Positions 12,065 to 24,306 of a stretch of 64,000 nucleotides of DNA are shown here, in pieces. The stretch is from Caprella mutica (Eukaryota > Arthropoda > Malacostraca > Amphipoda > Caprellidae). Position 1 is the stretch's first letter. Each line of letters opens with the position of its first letter. The notes under the pieces are model-generated. The model was given only the letters and a program-made list of their open reading frames with translations. It made no database searches and had not been told where the DNA came from. A program made the position numbers and the translations under genes. The stretch is from positions 1 through 64,000 of the forward strand of contig CANNZV010000843.1 of the NCBI GenBank assembly GCA_947561585.1, given 5' to 3'.

Positions 12065-14298
12065 ACAGTGTAGTGATTGAGAAACATTAGAGATGAGGAA
12101 TTATGAGAAGCAACTTGAAGGTCTGTATTGAATTAATTATTGTACTTCTTAGAGCTGTTCCATCTCTCGATATTAGCTGGTAAGAAGGATTTATTATCCC
12201 GTGATAATAAGGGAATATCCCAGGAATAAATCAGTTTTGCCTGTGAATGTAGAATATTTTTTTTAATTACGTAAACGTTTTATATATGTTGAAATAAATA
12301 AACATTCTTTTAGTTTTTGATACAAGTAAGCATCTTTTTTATATACGTAATTTCTTATAAATTCTTTGAATGAGTACACGTTTTATATTTATATATTTTA
12401 TATTGTTCTTTTTTATAAAAAAAATTTTCGCTATAAGCTCTTGATATGAATAAAATATACCATTATATTGAATTTAATTTAGTGAGTTACTTATTTCTTA
12501 ACAATGATCGATTAATCAGAAAAAAAATATTCTACTTTTTTCTTACATTGCGTTTAAAAATAAGACTTTTTCGATGATTGTTTCTTTCAGGTGAATTTGA
12601 TCAAAAAACACCTTTTCTACGTACGAAATATCAGCTTTTGGTGCCTTGGAAAAAAGAACCAATCTTATTATTCTTCAAAAAATACATCGGCTGTCAACAG
12701 CATTGCATAAAAAGTAGAACAGAGAAGCAATAAATCACAGAGTTTGTCGAGGCTGTAGACAAGGTCACACTGATCACTGGTATATTTCGTGTTACGAGTC
12801 ATTGGACTCTTTCACATCTTCGGTCATATAAGAAAATTAATCATAATAATAATTATATAACTCAGCAAGATCATATTTATTCGTTAGTTCCTTAGTCAGG
12901 CATGTGATACGCTCTTATAATTGATATCTTCTATTTACAAAAGAATTCTTCGTCAATATATGTCACTAAAGTCGACCTGTCCGTCACAAAATATAAGATT
13001 GATAGCAAGAAGCCAGTCACAGTCGGTCTGTCCGTCACAAAATGGGTTATATTCTATCAATAGGGCCTCGTAATGTTTATACAAATTAAGATAATGTTAC
13101 CAAGAGGATATTTATTATTGACTAGTGTACTTTCCCGTTAAAACTGACGGGTCTTCATCAATACCAATTTATTACCCGTTATTAGGTTTCTTTTTTATGA
13201 ATACAATTGAAATTAAATTTTTTGCAAAGTCTAATTTATTTTATAGATAAAATACTCTCGAAAATTGAATAAAAACAGGGGAATTTAAATATCAAGCCAA
13301 TAATTATATTCCCGTGAGTATCATAGTTACATTCTTCATGTTTAATACCCGTCGTGTAAAAGCGGACACCAAATAAATAAACACACTACGGTATTATAAG
13401 GTTGGAATCATAATCTATATTTATTATCTTCTTTTTACTAATAACGGTATCATATATACGTAAAAAGGACAAATAAAAGTAGAACATTTTCAATGTTTTT
13501 TGTCGCACTTTTTCTGCTAAAATTCAAATCAAATTTGTCAAAAATAATTCCACTCCCATAAAATATTTTAATTTTTTCGAAATTATGGATCGAGAAGCAA
13601 AATTAGCATCTGCCTGAAAGTGATGAGAATTATTTGAATTCCATTAATTTTAATTTCCCTTTTAATAGAAGTAAGTTTTCGTTTCAGCCATTACACAAAA
13701 ATTTACAGAGAATTCAATTAAAGTTTAAAATACGCTACACATGTGATTAATCTGTATAGTAAAACAATTGAATAATGAATAAATACCGTACTTGACGAAA
13801 CACGGAGGGAGTAAAATATCTTTTTTAATAATATTAACGAGCTTTTCTCGTTTTTTTTTTTCGATGGAATCAACATTTCCATATCAGTGGCCAATACATA
13901 AGGGATAATTTTATCGTACAATATGATAGTACCTAACTTATATAAAGTAGGTTACAAAATAGTTTTTAACAAAAATAAAAAAAAATCTAAATATAATATC
14001 AGTTCATAGATTTTGTATTCCAGAAAAATGCTTCCATGATTCAGGATAAACCGTAAATTTAGCATTTCATAATACAGGACTCCTACTGTGATAGAAATCT
14101 AAGAGATGAGACTACATAATTCAAAGAGGAATATTAAATACAGAGCCAGACCTTGATAATAAATCAAAATGAACTCTTTACAACCTTTATACTAGATTAA
14201 AATATAATGATATGTTTATAAATTAAAATCAATGCATAATGTAGTACAGAGTATTACATTAAACAAATACAGGGTATTCCGCCATATAATACAGGTGT
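12065..14298. other. AT-rich single-copy DNA with small repeats only
   Basis: No coding region was recognised. CTGTCCGTCACAAAAT occurs twice (about 12978 and 13029), and its reverse complement in part at about 4671, so it is a dispersed motif. A short minus-strand frame at 13718-13921 has no recognisable content. Confidence 0.5.
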
Positions 14299-14396
14299 GT
14301 CCAGAAAATTCGTCACCGGACAATTCGACCGTGAATAATTCGTCACCTTGACAATTAGTCACCAGAACAATTCACCGCCGGACAATTCGTCACCGA
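14299..14396. repeat. left terminal ~15-bp repeats of the foldback element
   Basis: Degenerate copies of GGACAATTCGTCACC, some missing the central CG or with AGTCACC in place of CGTCACC. Confidence 0.85.
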
Positions 14397-15054
14397 TTGA
14401 AAATAAATGAGTTATAATTATAATTGGTAAAAGTGCATTCATTTAAAGGAAGTTAATCTTTATCAACAAAATAAGTGGTTGGTATAATGCACTTTTACCT
14501 ACTATTTACAAATACAAATAAAAATTAGCATGTATTTTTTATCGAAAAGGACACTTCTATCATTTCACTCGTCATTGTAAGGTTCGCTAGGTATAATTCA
14601 TCCGAATATGTGGGCTTTCATCGATTATTTAAAAAGAGAAGAAAAGCCAGCTAAGGTTAAATTTCAACAACATTCTCGAGGTTCCGAAATACATCAAAAA
14701 ATGAAATACAGGGATAAGAATAAACATGTCTTAAATCTGATCTGCAATTACGATTCACATTATAAAATATCTTATTTGAAGGCCGTTGTTATAACAATAT
14801 GAAATGTTGACAAAATTTCTTTAATTTTCATATCTCAGATCTGAAAATTGTTAACATGATTTGTTACTATTTCTTTGTTTTAAAATTAACTTGGGAATAA
14901 GGAATCATTTGCTTGTACTGCCAAAAATAAGGGTTTAACATTGTGCTTCGGTTTAGGTTTCCTTCACTGATTTTGTACATGAAATGTAACACTATATTTA
15001 CTATAATATAGTAATATTGGAGCAAGTGAAGATAACTGACTTTACTAGATTTAA

Positions 15055-15136
15055 TTCTGGTCCGTTATCTTTGCTAGCTTCAATTCTGGTCCGTTAACTT
15101 TGCTAGCTTCAATTCTGGTCCGTTAACTTTACTTGG
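15055..15136. repeat. 29-bp repeats, left subterminal array
   Basis: Three copies of a ~29-bp unit (core TTCTGGTCCGTTAACTTTGC). The same unit recurs at 19248-19362 in the same orientation, flanking the TTAA element inside the foldback element. Confidence 0.88.
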
Positions 15137-15295
15137 TTAAGGGGACCGACCATGGAAAAATCTCAAAATTTTATCATTTTTTTTTATTTCATAAAAAGGT
15201 ACCTAATAACCTTAAAAATGACTGTACAAAAAATCAGAACTCTAGAGTATGACTGAGTGACGTTATGCCACTGGGGAGAGGGAGGAGGGGGGGTT

Positions 15296-15326
15296 GGGCT
15301 CATCATTTCTTCGACGTGATGAGCCC
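15296..15326. repeat. 10-bp perfect hairpin beside a G-rich tract
   Basis: GGGCTCATCA at 15296-15305 pairs with TGATGAGCCC at 15317-15326. A purine tract of G runs (about 15273-15293) lies immediately upstream and could form a quadruplex. Confidence 0.8.
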
Positions 15327-15704
15327 GGGCCATCCCATGAGTACCAACATGGTAGATTTTGATTTGGTGTCGTGGTTATTGCTATGTTGAACTTTACAAC
15401 AGTGAATCAGGTGGCGCATGATGATATCCCCACCTCCAAGTGGATAATAGCGAGCATGACTTGTCCGTGCTCGTGGGTATTTAGTGAATGCAATTTACTT
15501 TGAATGCAATTTTGAGGCACTTCAAAAAAGCTACAAATTTTGGCATTCAAACATCTAAAGCTATGTCCACACCTGTTCAACTTTCCTTTCAACAAGCGCA
15601 CAGAGTGTTGAAAGGCGGTACGCATGCGTCATTGAAAGGAGGCATGCACTTTTGAAGGGTAGTTTTCATGCTGCATGCGTCTATTCCTGAGAGGAAAGGG
15701 AAGA

Positions 15705-15739
15705 CGCAAGAAGTCCCACGACTGGTGGGACTTCTTGCG
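15705..15739. repeat. perfect 15-bp GC-rich hairpin
   Basis: CGCAAGAAGTCCCAC at 15705-15719 and its exact reverse complement at 15725-15739, with a 5-base loop. It lies 150 bp inside the PIF-like element and is far more GC-rich than its surroundings. Confidence 0.9.
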
Positions 15740-16098
15740 CTTTTTGGTTCAACTTGTGAGTTGTCTACACTGAACGCATTGCATTTAGAGTGTCAAAACT
15801 TAGAACAACGCACCCTCACGCTAAAATAGTAGCAGAAGGTAGTCAGAAATTGAATAATTAACCCTAGAACGGTTACATAGATGAAATTCACCCGTCATTT
15901 TTAAGTTTTTTTTGTGACTCTTACATCTGGAAGCGTGGCTCAATGTTTAGTAGGTATGATGTAACTAAAGTGGTTGTGTGAACTATTTCCATAAGTTTTT
16001 GTTCCATAGCCTAATCCGTTAGAATTTCTTCCACAGTTACCATTTGGCATTTACGTGTGTTATGTGAACTTATATTATATGGGAGTTTTACATACATA

Positions 16099-17727
16099 CA
16101 GTAGCAGACAAAATAAAAGGGTAGGCAAAAAAAAGTTATCTAAATCTTTAATTTCATAAAAAGTAAAAAACACACATTATTGAAATTTTGGATGTATATT
16201 TATATAAAATTCATATGTATTCGTATGAAATTTCAAAGCATTTGGACAAATATTCTAGGAATAGTTCCATATTCTACTTCAAACACTAAATTTTGCTCTG
16301 GTCAAAAGTTAAGGGTAGCCGTCATAAACTTTGAAATATTCGCGGATATTGGCAATTAAATTAATAATTTGTGAATAGTTCTTTACTATATCACTTCAAT
16401 ACATCTTCTACACAAAACTCTACAAATTTGGCACAATATGAAGGAGTTATCCATCTTTTATTCATCCTCGAGAAATGTCCACAATTATTCCACATTTGTT
16501 GAGTTTCTCCTCTGAGTACAGTCTCCAATTGTTATCCAAACAATCTCAATTCGATTGAGGTCAGGACTCTGTGAAAGCCAGCTCATTAGAGCAATTTCTT
16601 CATCTTCTAATACAGTCGTAACTTTTTTATCTGAGTTGTAGGTTACGTTGTCCTGCTTGAAACTCTGTGGTTGAGGGTCAGCTGCTTGTTGATAGGGGAG
16701 AGTATGATGACAAAAGAGCTGTTTTATAATTCTGCAATAGCTCCTCCTCGTAGACGAACAATGGGACCAGGTCCAGCAGAAAAAATAACCACCAAGACTA
16801 TCACACTACCTCCCCCAAAATTAACCGTTTTCTTGGCGCAGTTCAGAGTTAACATTTCCCCTACTTTACGTTTAATTTGTACTTTCCTATAAAAACCAAA
16901 TACTTCAATTTTTCTTCCATCATCACTAGAATGTACTTTTGACCACTGATCAATCGACTAAACAACATACTCATGACAAAACATAAGTGTTACTTTCCGT
17001 TTCTTTTTTGAGATTGAAAGCTTCGATGTAGGGACAAATGATTGCAAACCAACTTGTTGAAGTCGAAGCGAAAAAGTAAACTAAGACACCGTACCACCAG
17101 AAGTGACATCTATCTCACGAAAAATTTGACCAGAAGTGTTGAAACTACCTTGCAAGCTACTTTGAAGACTTGCATGATCTTCTCTTAGTAATACTTTGGG
17201 CAGTCTACCATTCTTGGTTTGGAATCAACAACTCCATACTGCTTTTGTTGAGCCACAATATGTTGCACAATTGTTTTGGACCTTCATGTGGCAATAGAAT
17301 CTCTTGCAACGACAATTAGAGACTGTATCAGAGGGGAAACTTGTGGACATATCTTGAGGATGAATAGAAGATGGATAACTCCTTCATATTGTGCAAAATT
17401 ATTAGAATTTTGTGGTAGAAGATGTATTGAAGTGATATAGCAAAGAACTATTCACAAATTATTAAGTTAATTGCCAATATCCGCGAATATATCAAAGTTT
17501 ATGATGGCTACCCTTAACTTTTAACAAGAGCAAAATTTAGTGTTTGAAGTAGAATATGTAACTATTCCTAGAATATTGGTCCAAATGCTTTGAAATTTCA
17601 TACGAATACATATGAGTTCTATATAAATATACGTGCAAAATTTCAATAATGTGTGTTATGTACTTTTTATGAAATTAAAGATTTAGATAACTTGTTTTTG
17701 CCTACCCTTATATTTTGTCCGCTACTG
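16099..17727 (-). mobile_element. Tc1-like DD34E transposon with 387-bp inverted repeats (innermost nest level)
   Basis: CAGTAGCAGACAAAATA starts after TA (16097-16098). Its inverted counterpart ends before TA (17728-17729). The arms span 16099-16485 and 17341-17727, both 387 bp long and about nine-tenths identical by eye. Length 1629 bp is normal for a Tc1 element. The transposase lies between the arms on the minus strand and is a pseudogene. Confidence 0.93.
16486..17340 (-). pseudogene. Tc1-like transposase pseudogene (DD34E)
   Basis: Reading the minus strand in shifting frames gives the family order. First comes a GRLPKVLLREDHASL-like stretch (DNA-binding linker, near 17200). Then QWSKVHSSDD with the first catalytic Asp (near 16915), followed by VNFGGGSVIV. 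Then FKQDN with the second Asp (about 16648-16662), and SQSPDLNRIEIVW with the catalytic Glu (about 16530-16575). The spacing from QDN Asp to RIE Glu is 34 residues, the Tc1 signature. Stops and frameshifts break it, so no functional protein is expected. In intact relatives this enzyme cuts and pastes the element at TA sites. Confidence 0.9.
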
Positions 17728-18555
17728 TAGGTATTTTTGTTAGGAGTCAGCCAGAGAATGCTCCCATCACATAAGAATACACACGCAAAAGGATAAGAAG
17801 ATAGGATTATTATATTTTTTGGCTAGGCAAAAAATAATAAAACTTCCTTATAATGATTACATTTTGTTATGTAATTGTTACATTTTTGAAAAGAGATTTT
17901 TAACGTACTTCTTTAATTGCAATTTCCAATTTGGAAAGGTAGGTACAAAGAAAAGTTGTATTTTATTTTGTATTTTAAAAAATGAATGATTTCGTTCATA
18001 AGAATTTTTATTAATTATTCTATTTGGGTTAAAATCTCCCGAGCCTTCCTTCTATGTTAGCAGATTGGAGGGTAACCATTCAACGGTTAATAGGTTCCAT
18101 AGTACTTCTGTGGAAGAACCGAAGCAGCGTGTGTAGCTACTCTATGAATATGTTATTTATTTCTATTGTTTCACTCAATAGTGTATCAAATGACTTTTCT
18201 TCATATATTATATCGGTGATTTTTACGCAACTGTTCAGAATATGAAAAATGTATGTAATTATTATCTGCTCATAAAAATACTACTATTTATAAAGTTAAT
18301 GGTAATCGGTAGCAATCAAAAAGACTTTGCACAGAAGAGCACTTGCAACATTGAGAGAACGTTATGTTTCCCGTGGTCTTCCTATTTACGTGCGACACTC
18401 AGCAATAAAGTTGAAACAAATCTGACGATCAGATGTGGACAGAATCTCTATTCTTCTTTCTATTCAACTATGCGTCAATTGAAAATTGAATTGAAAGTTG
18501 AAAGGAAAGTAGAAGCGCAAGTTGAAAGGAAAGTTGAACATGTGTGGACATAGCT

Positions 18556-18852
18556 TAAAAGGCTTTTTTTTTGGTTGAAGCTATGGTATTGCGGTTTTTT
18601 GCGTTCGATACTCCAGTACATTATCTAGAATCGTAGAAGAGTTTTGTTCGAATTTCAAATTATTTTTAGAAAATATTGAATTTAAAAAATAAATCAAAAT
18701 ATGATTTTTTTTATTTGTTATTTTTTTAATATTTCGAAAAATAATTAGAAATTCGAACAAAACGCTACTACGATTCTAGGTAATCCCCTGGAGAATAGAA
18801 TGCAAAAAACTGTAATTCCGTAGCTTCAACCAAGAATAAGCCTAAGGCTTTT
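18556..18852. repeat. ~300-bp inverted repeat, ~105-bp arms
   Basis: The arm at about 18560-18660 (GGTTGAAGCTATGGTATTGC ... TTTTGTTCGAATTTC) is complementary to about 18748-18850, around an 85-bp AT-rich loop. It belongs to the interior of the TTAA element and would form a strong hairpin. Confidence 0.88.
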
Positions 18853-19247
18853 TGGACAATGGTTCGAAATCCGTTCGAAATTCGAATAACTCGTTTTCTA
18901 TGGGTCTGATCGAAAAAATGCCATGAACAAAAACGATATGGAATTCAATTTTATTTTTAAAAGTACGAAGTTTCAGAACCGTAGCTTCATTAATAAAAAA
19001 GTTTTCAAAAACCATTGTCAGTCCCCTTAAATTATTAAATATTTGACCAATAATTGGAATAAGAATATAATTTTGGAATCATAGATACCACATTAAAGGA
19101 TTTAAGTGGAAGTGTTTTCCTTTTTTTACTACTCGTTCTTCACAACTTCAAAATGGATAACTTGTTTTTTTATCAATTCTTTCAATCAATAAAATATGCA
19201 AAATAATGTAAAAAGTGTTTTGGTCCTTATTTTAACTTTACTAACTT

Positions 19248-19362
19248 AATTTCTGGTCCATTATCTTTACAAGCTTCATTTCTGGTCCATTATCTTTACA
19301 AGCTTCATTTCTGGTCCATTATCTTTACAAGCTTCATTTCTGGTCTGTTATCTTTACTCGGT
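19248..19362. repeat. 29-bp repeats, right subterminal array
   Basis: About four copies of TTCTGGTCCATTATCTTTAC-type units, direct-oriented relatives of those at 15055-15136. Confidence 0.88.
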
Positions 19363-19584
19363 CAGCAATAGTAGTTAATAGTTCGTTTTTCTATCCTATC
19401 ATACCTACATGCATGAGCATTCGAAATATACATATTTTTTAATAAAATTATTTTTATATATTTGCGATCATGACCAGCTCAGTAAAAATAACACTAGAAC
19501 TACAAATATAATTTTTTATTTACTAGTTTTATTTGTAATTTTCAATGTGTTATTATAATATTAAAAATTATATCTCTTTTATTT

Positions 19585-19640
19585 TCGATCGGCGACGAAT
19601 TGTCCAGGCGATGAATTGTCCGGGGACGATTTGTCAGGCA
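19585..19640. repeat. right terminal ~15-bp repeats of the foldback element
   Basis: GGCGACGAATTGTCC-type units, inverted relative to 14299-14396. Confidence 0.85.
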
Positions 19641-20840
19641 CTTCTAAAAACTGAATCTGAATGAACTGAAAAGAAAACTGTAGAGACAAAAATAATATAT
19701 TTTTTAAAAATCTGTTAATTTCAGTGAAATAGTTAGAAAACAGTGATGATAATAAAAATAGTGAAGACAAAAAATAAACACAAAAAACAGTGAAGATGGA
19801 GCTCATCACCGCATTACCGTTGGTGTTTGCCTCAGTGAAGTGTTATATCATTACTTTACATGGTACTGAGGGCAATAGAAACAAAATGTGATTTCTTCAC
19901 CTGAGATTCAATAAAGTATTAACCAGAACTCCACGCAATTTACATGAACAGGATTATAAAATAATTGCAGAATTTGAAGAGCTAAGGAAAGATAGACAGA
20001 TTATCAGCAGGTCTGTAAGAGCAATGAGAACATCAGCAGTATTGTGCACCGAGACGAATGAAGGGACATGGAAGGACATGGAGACTAACTACATATAATT
20101 AATGAATAAAATGTTTGTGTAATTGTTACCTGCATATATTATATCTTTAAGTGCATTTATTGTGCATGTTCTTTATGTGCAGGTAAGATATTTGTTCCAT
20201 TTAATTTACTTTTTTTTCTGCAGGATTTCATTTTCGACCAATTTATTGTAATTGATGCCACATTATTGTTTGTTGTCACAAATTAAAATTAGGTCACATT
20301 ATGCAACATAATAATATATATAACTCTTAAAGCTTATTTCTATTTTCTAATCACCCTGCTTACACTACAGCTGTATCTGCTGCTATTGATTTCATGTGAA
20401 TTTACTCTGGTCATTTTGACCGAAAGTGATGTCAGTTTGACCCTTATAGGTCAAATTGACTAGGTAAACAAGTAAAGACAAGAAAATTGACCAGATAATA
20501 TAGTCACTTTGACTTGATCTTTTTCTGAGTGCAATTTAATGTTCCGAAAAATCCAATGGTTTTTCCCACTTTCTTTTGTTCTGTAATTAAAGTAGAATCT
20601 TATCCCTAGAATTAAGTAGGTATGTAGATTGGATGAGGCTATTGTTCTATAATCTATATTAACAATTAAAACAATGCAAAAGGAATAACAATAATTCTCC
20701 TATTGTAACATTGAAAGAGGTTAGTAACAGTTATATACGTCAACGTGAAATGACTCCTTATTTATTACAACTCTTACATAGAAAGAAAGTCACAAATTTG
20801 GGATATGCAAAACATTCGAAGGAATTTTCTCCTCTGAAAA
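19641..20840. other. single-copy DNA, no recognised gene
   Basis: AT-rich sequence without a long frame. It contains a cluster of TGACC/GGTCA palindromes at 20409-20455 (separate entry). Short frames near 19579-19809 are not credible. Confidence 0.5.
20409..20455. promoter_or_regulatory. cluster of GGTCA/TGACC inverted half-sites (speculative)
   Basis: GGTCATTTTGACC (20409-20421) is an inverted repeat with a 3-base spacer. TTTGACC-CTTATA-GGTCAAA (20436-20455) is a perfect everted pair. More TGACC/TGACT motifs follow to about 20510. GGTCA is the half-site of many nuclear receptors. No gene lies nearby, so regulatory meaning is only a guess; decayed repeat DNA is equally likely. Confidence 0.3.
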
Positions 20841-23060
20841 ACCAATTCGATGCATTGGAAACAAATTCGATGCATTAGATACAAATTCGATACATTAGAT
20901 ACAAATTCCACGCTTTAGATACAAATTCGATGCATTAGATACAAATTCCATGCTTTAGATACAAATTCGATACATTAGATACAAATTCGATGCATTAGAT
21001 ACAAATTCGATACATTAGATACAAATTCGATGCTTTAGATACAAATTCGATGCATTAGATACAAATTCGATGCTTTAAATACAAATTCGATGCATTAGAT
21101 ACAAATTCGATGCTTTAGATACAAATTCGATGCACTAGATACAAATTCAATGCATTAGATACAACTTCGATGCATTAGATACAAATTCGATACATTAGTT
21201 ACAAATTCGATGCTTTAGATACAAATTCGATGCATTAGATACAAATTCGATGCATTAGATACAAATTCGATGCATTAAATACAAATTCGATGCATAAGAT
21301 ACAAATTCGATAAATTAGATACAAATTCGATGCATAAGATACAAATTCGATAAATTAGATACAAATTCGATGCTTTAGATACAAATTCGATGCATTAGAT
21401 ACAAATTCGATGCATTAAATACAAATTCGATGCATTAGATACAAATTCGATACATTAGATACAAATTCGATACATTAGATACAAATTCGATACTTTAGAT
21501 ACAAATTCGATACTTTAGATACAAATTCGATGCATTAAATACAAATTCGATGCTTTAGATACAAATTCGATGCATTAAATACAAATTCGATACATTAGAT
21601 ACAAATTCGATACATTAGATACAAATTCGATACATTAGATACGAATTCGATGCATTAGATACAAATTCGATGCATTAGATACAAATTCGATGCATTAGAT
21701 ACGAATTCGATACAATAGATTCAAATTCGATGCATTAGATACAAATTCGATGTATTAGATACAAATTCGATGCATTAGATACAAATTCGATGCATTAGAT
21801 ACAAATTCGATGCATTAGATACAAATTCGATTCTTTAGATACAAATTCAATGTATCAGATACAAATTCAATGTATCAGATACAAATTCAATGTATCAGAT
21901 ACAAATTCAATGTATCAGATACAAATTCAATGTATCAGATACAAATTCAATGTATCAGATACAAATTCAATGAATCAGATACAAATTCAATGTATCAGAT
22001 ACAAATTCAATGTATCAGACACAAATTCAATGTATCAGATACAAATTCAATGTATCAGATACAAATTCAATGAATCAGATACAAATTCAATGTATCAGAT
22101 ACAAATTCAATGTATCAGATACAAATTCAATGTATCAGATACAAATTCAATGTATCAGATACAAATTCAATGTATCAGATACAAATTCAATGAATCAGAT
22201 ACAAATTCAATGTATCAGATACAAATTCAATGTATCAGATACAAATTCAATGTATCAGATACAAATTCAATGTATCAGATACAAATTCAATGTATCAGAT
22301 ACAAATTCAATGTATCAGATACAAATTCAATGTATCAGATACAAATTCAATGTATCAGATACAAATTCAATGTATCAGATACAAATTCAATGTATCAGAT
22401 ACAAATTCAATGTATCAGATACAAATTCAATGTATCAGATACAAATTCAATGTATCAGATACAAATTCAATGTATCAGATACAAATTCAATGTATCAGAT
22501 ACAAATTCAATGTATCAGATACAAATTCAATGTATCAGATACAAATTCAATGTATCAGATACAAATTCAATGTATCAGATACAAATTCAATGTATCAGAT
22601 ACAAATTCAATGTATCAGATACAAATTCAATGTATCAGATACAAATTCAATGTATCAGATACAAATTCAATGTATCAGATACAAATTCAATGTATCAGAT
22701 ACAAATTCAATGCATTAAATACAAATTCAATGTATCAGATACAAATTCAATGTATCAGATACAAATTCAATGTATCAGATACAAATTCAATGTATCAGAT
22801 ACAAATTCAATGTATCAGATACAAATTCAATGTATCAGATACAAATTCAATGTATCAGATACAAATTCAATGTATCAGATACAAATTCAATGTATCAGAT
22901 ACAAATTCAATGTATCAGATACAAATTCAATGTATCAGATACAAATTCAATGTATCAGATACAAATTCAATGTATCAGATACAAATTCAATGTATCAGAT
23001 ACAAATTCAATGTATCAGATACAAATTCAATGTATCAGATACAAATTCGATGCATTATAT
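20841..23060. repeat. 20-bp satellite, 111 copies without an indel, two subfamilies
   Basis: The period is exactly 20 bp throughout 2220 bp. Subfamily A (ACAAATTCGATGCATTAGAT) fills 20841-21840 and is heterogeneous. Subfamily B (ACAAATTCAATGTATCAGAT) fills 21841-23040 and is nearly uniform. One hybrid copy sits at 22701-22720 and a single A copy closes the array at 23041-23060. B therefore looks like an expansion inside an older A array. Predicted repeat proteins across it are artefacts. Confidence 0.97.
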
Positions 23061-23481
23061 ATTTCAAATATATAAATATATAGAGTTTACTAATAGCAAG
23101 CTTTTTTGATCATATTTAATATTTACTTTCTGATGTTTTATCATAAAAATTAATATATACTTAATCTGATCAGAATTTAATGACTATATTTTCACATTGA
23201 TTTTTTATAAATAAGATTACTGATTAAAAAATATACACATCGATCTATCATGAACAATTACAAATTGTGTATAATATAACTTTCATCAAAACTATAACAT
23301 AGGAACTATTTAAAAACAAATATTTTTCTATCACCGTAGATTTGTTTGACCATTGCATAGTTTTAATCCTGTGAAATAATTGGTGCAGAAACAATTAACA
23401 TTGAATTATAACAGACGTAGAGAGTAATTATTATTTTCAGCGATGTTTTATTGTACTATATTCTATATATATACGATATAA
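23061..23481. other. AT-rich spacer, nothing recognised
   Basis: AT-rich DNA between the 20-bp and 45-bp arrays. Confidence 0.5.
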
Positions 23482-24306
23482 TTGGACATCATTGTACTAG
23501 TCCAGCACTTACAGTACTGTATTGTTTTGGACATCATTGTTCTAGTCCAGCACTTACAGTACTGGATTGTTTTGGACATCATTGTTCTAGTCCAGCACTT
23601 ACAGTACTGGATTGTTTTGGACATCATTGTACTAGTCCAGCACTTACAGTACTGGATTGTTTTGGATATCATTGTTCTAGTCCAGCACTTACAGTACTGG
23701 ATTGTTTTGGACATCATTGTTCTAGTCCAGCACTTACAGTACTGGATTGTTTTGGACATCATTGTACTAGTCCAGCACTTACAGTACTGGATTGTTTGTA
23801 CATCATTGTACTAGTCCACCACTTACAGTACTGGATTGTTTGGACATCATTGTACTAGTCCAGCACTTACAGTACTGTATTGTTTTGGACATCATTGTAC
23901 TAGTCCAGCACTTACAGTACTGGATTGTTTTGGACATCATTGTACTAGTCCAGCACTTACAGTACTGGATTGTTTGGACATCATCGTACTAGTCCAGCAC
24001 TTACAGTACTGGATTGTTTGGACATCATTGTACTAGTCCAGCACTGGATTGTTTTGGACATCATTGTACTAGTCCAGCACTTACAGTACTGTATTGTTTG
24101 GACATCATTGTACTAGTCCAGTACTTACAGTACTGGATTGTTTTGGACATCATTGTACTAGTCCAGCACTTACAGTACTGTATTGTTTGGACATCATTGT
24201 ACTAGTCCAGCACTTACAGTACTGTATTGTTTGGACATCATTGTACTAGTCCAGCACTTACAGTACTGTATTGTTTGGACATCATTGTACTAGTGCAGTA
24301 CTGCAA
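23482..24306. repeat. 44/45-bp minisatellite array
   Basis: About 18 copies of a unit with core GTCCAGCACTTACAGTACTG and a variable T run (TTTT or TTT). One unit (about 24035-24058) has lost CTTACAGTA. A GTTCTAG variant is confined to the first third. Confidence 0.96.

Larger units (their letters stand above)
15559..18555. mobile_element. PIF/Harbinger-like element with TAA target duplication (third nest level)
   Basis: The ends AGCTATGTCCACAC plus TGTTCAACTTTCCTTTCAAC form an inverted repeat of about 42 bp (left 15559-15600, right about 18514-18555). TAA at 15556-15558 is repeated at 18556-18558. A 3-bp TAA/TTA duplication is the hallmark of PIF/Harbinger, which is why I name that superfamily; no transposase remains visible. 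Removing it rejoins the interior of the TTAA element. The interior carries a 15-bp perfect hairpin (15705-15739) and a complete Tc1-like element. Confidence 0.75.
15141..19026. mobile_element. TTAA-flanked DNA transposon (second nest level)
   Basis: GGGGACCGACCATGG begins directly after TTAA (15137-15140). Its imperfect inverted copy ends directly before TTAA (19027-19030). TTAA duplication is known for piggyBac, Kolobok and Sola3-type elements, and I cannot choose between them. The original interior is small (about 900 bp without the insert) and noncoding, with a hairpin at 15296-15326 and a large one at 18556-18852, so this looks like a nonautonomous element. Confidence 0.8.
14299..19640. 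mobile_element. foldback-type element tipped by ~15-bp repeats; outer shell of a nest
   Basis: The left end (14299-14396) carries about six degenerate copies of GGACAATTCGTCACC. The right end (19585-19640) carries about three in inverted orientation. The innermost repeats continue into shared text: GAAAATAAATGAGTTATAAT on the left pairs with near-identical text in reverse complement on the right, giving a terminal inverted repeat of at least 40 bp. Its own coding sequence is not recognisable. It contains three successively nested transposons. Ends made of short tandem repeats are known from Drosophila FB elements and sea-urchin TU elements; assignment to either is not supported by sequence here. 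Confidence 0.75.

Noticed and set aside
15407..15625. 72-codon minus-strand frame at the PIF-like left end
   Set aside because: It spans the junction of two transposons, so it cannot be an original gene.
16671..16892. 73-codon plus-strand frame
   Set aside because: Antisense shadow of the Tc1-like transposase pseudogene on the minus strand.
21850..23109. 419-codon and 357-codon repeat frames
   Set aside because: Translation of the 20-bp satellite, which is open over three successive units by chance.
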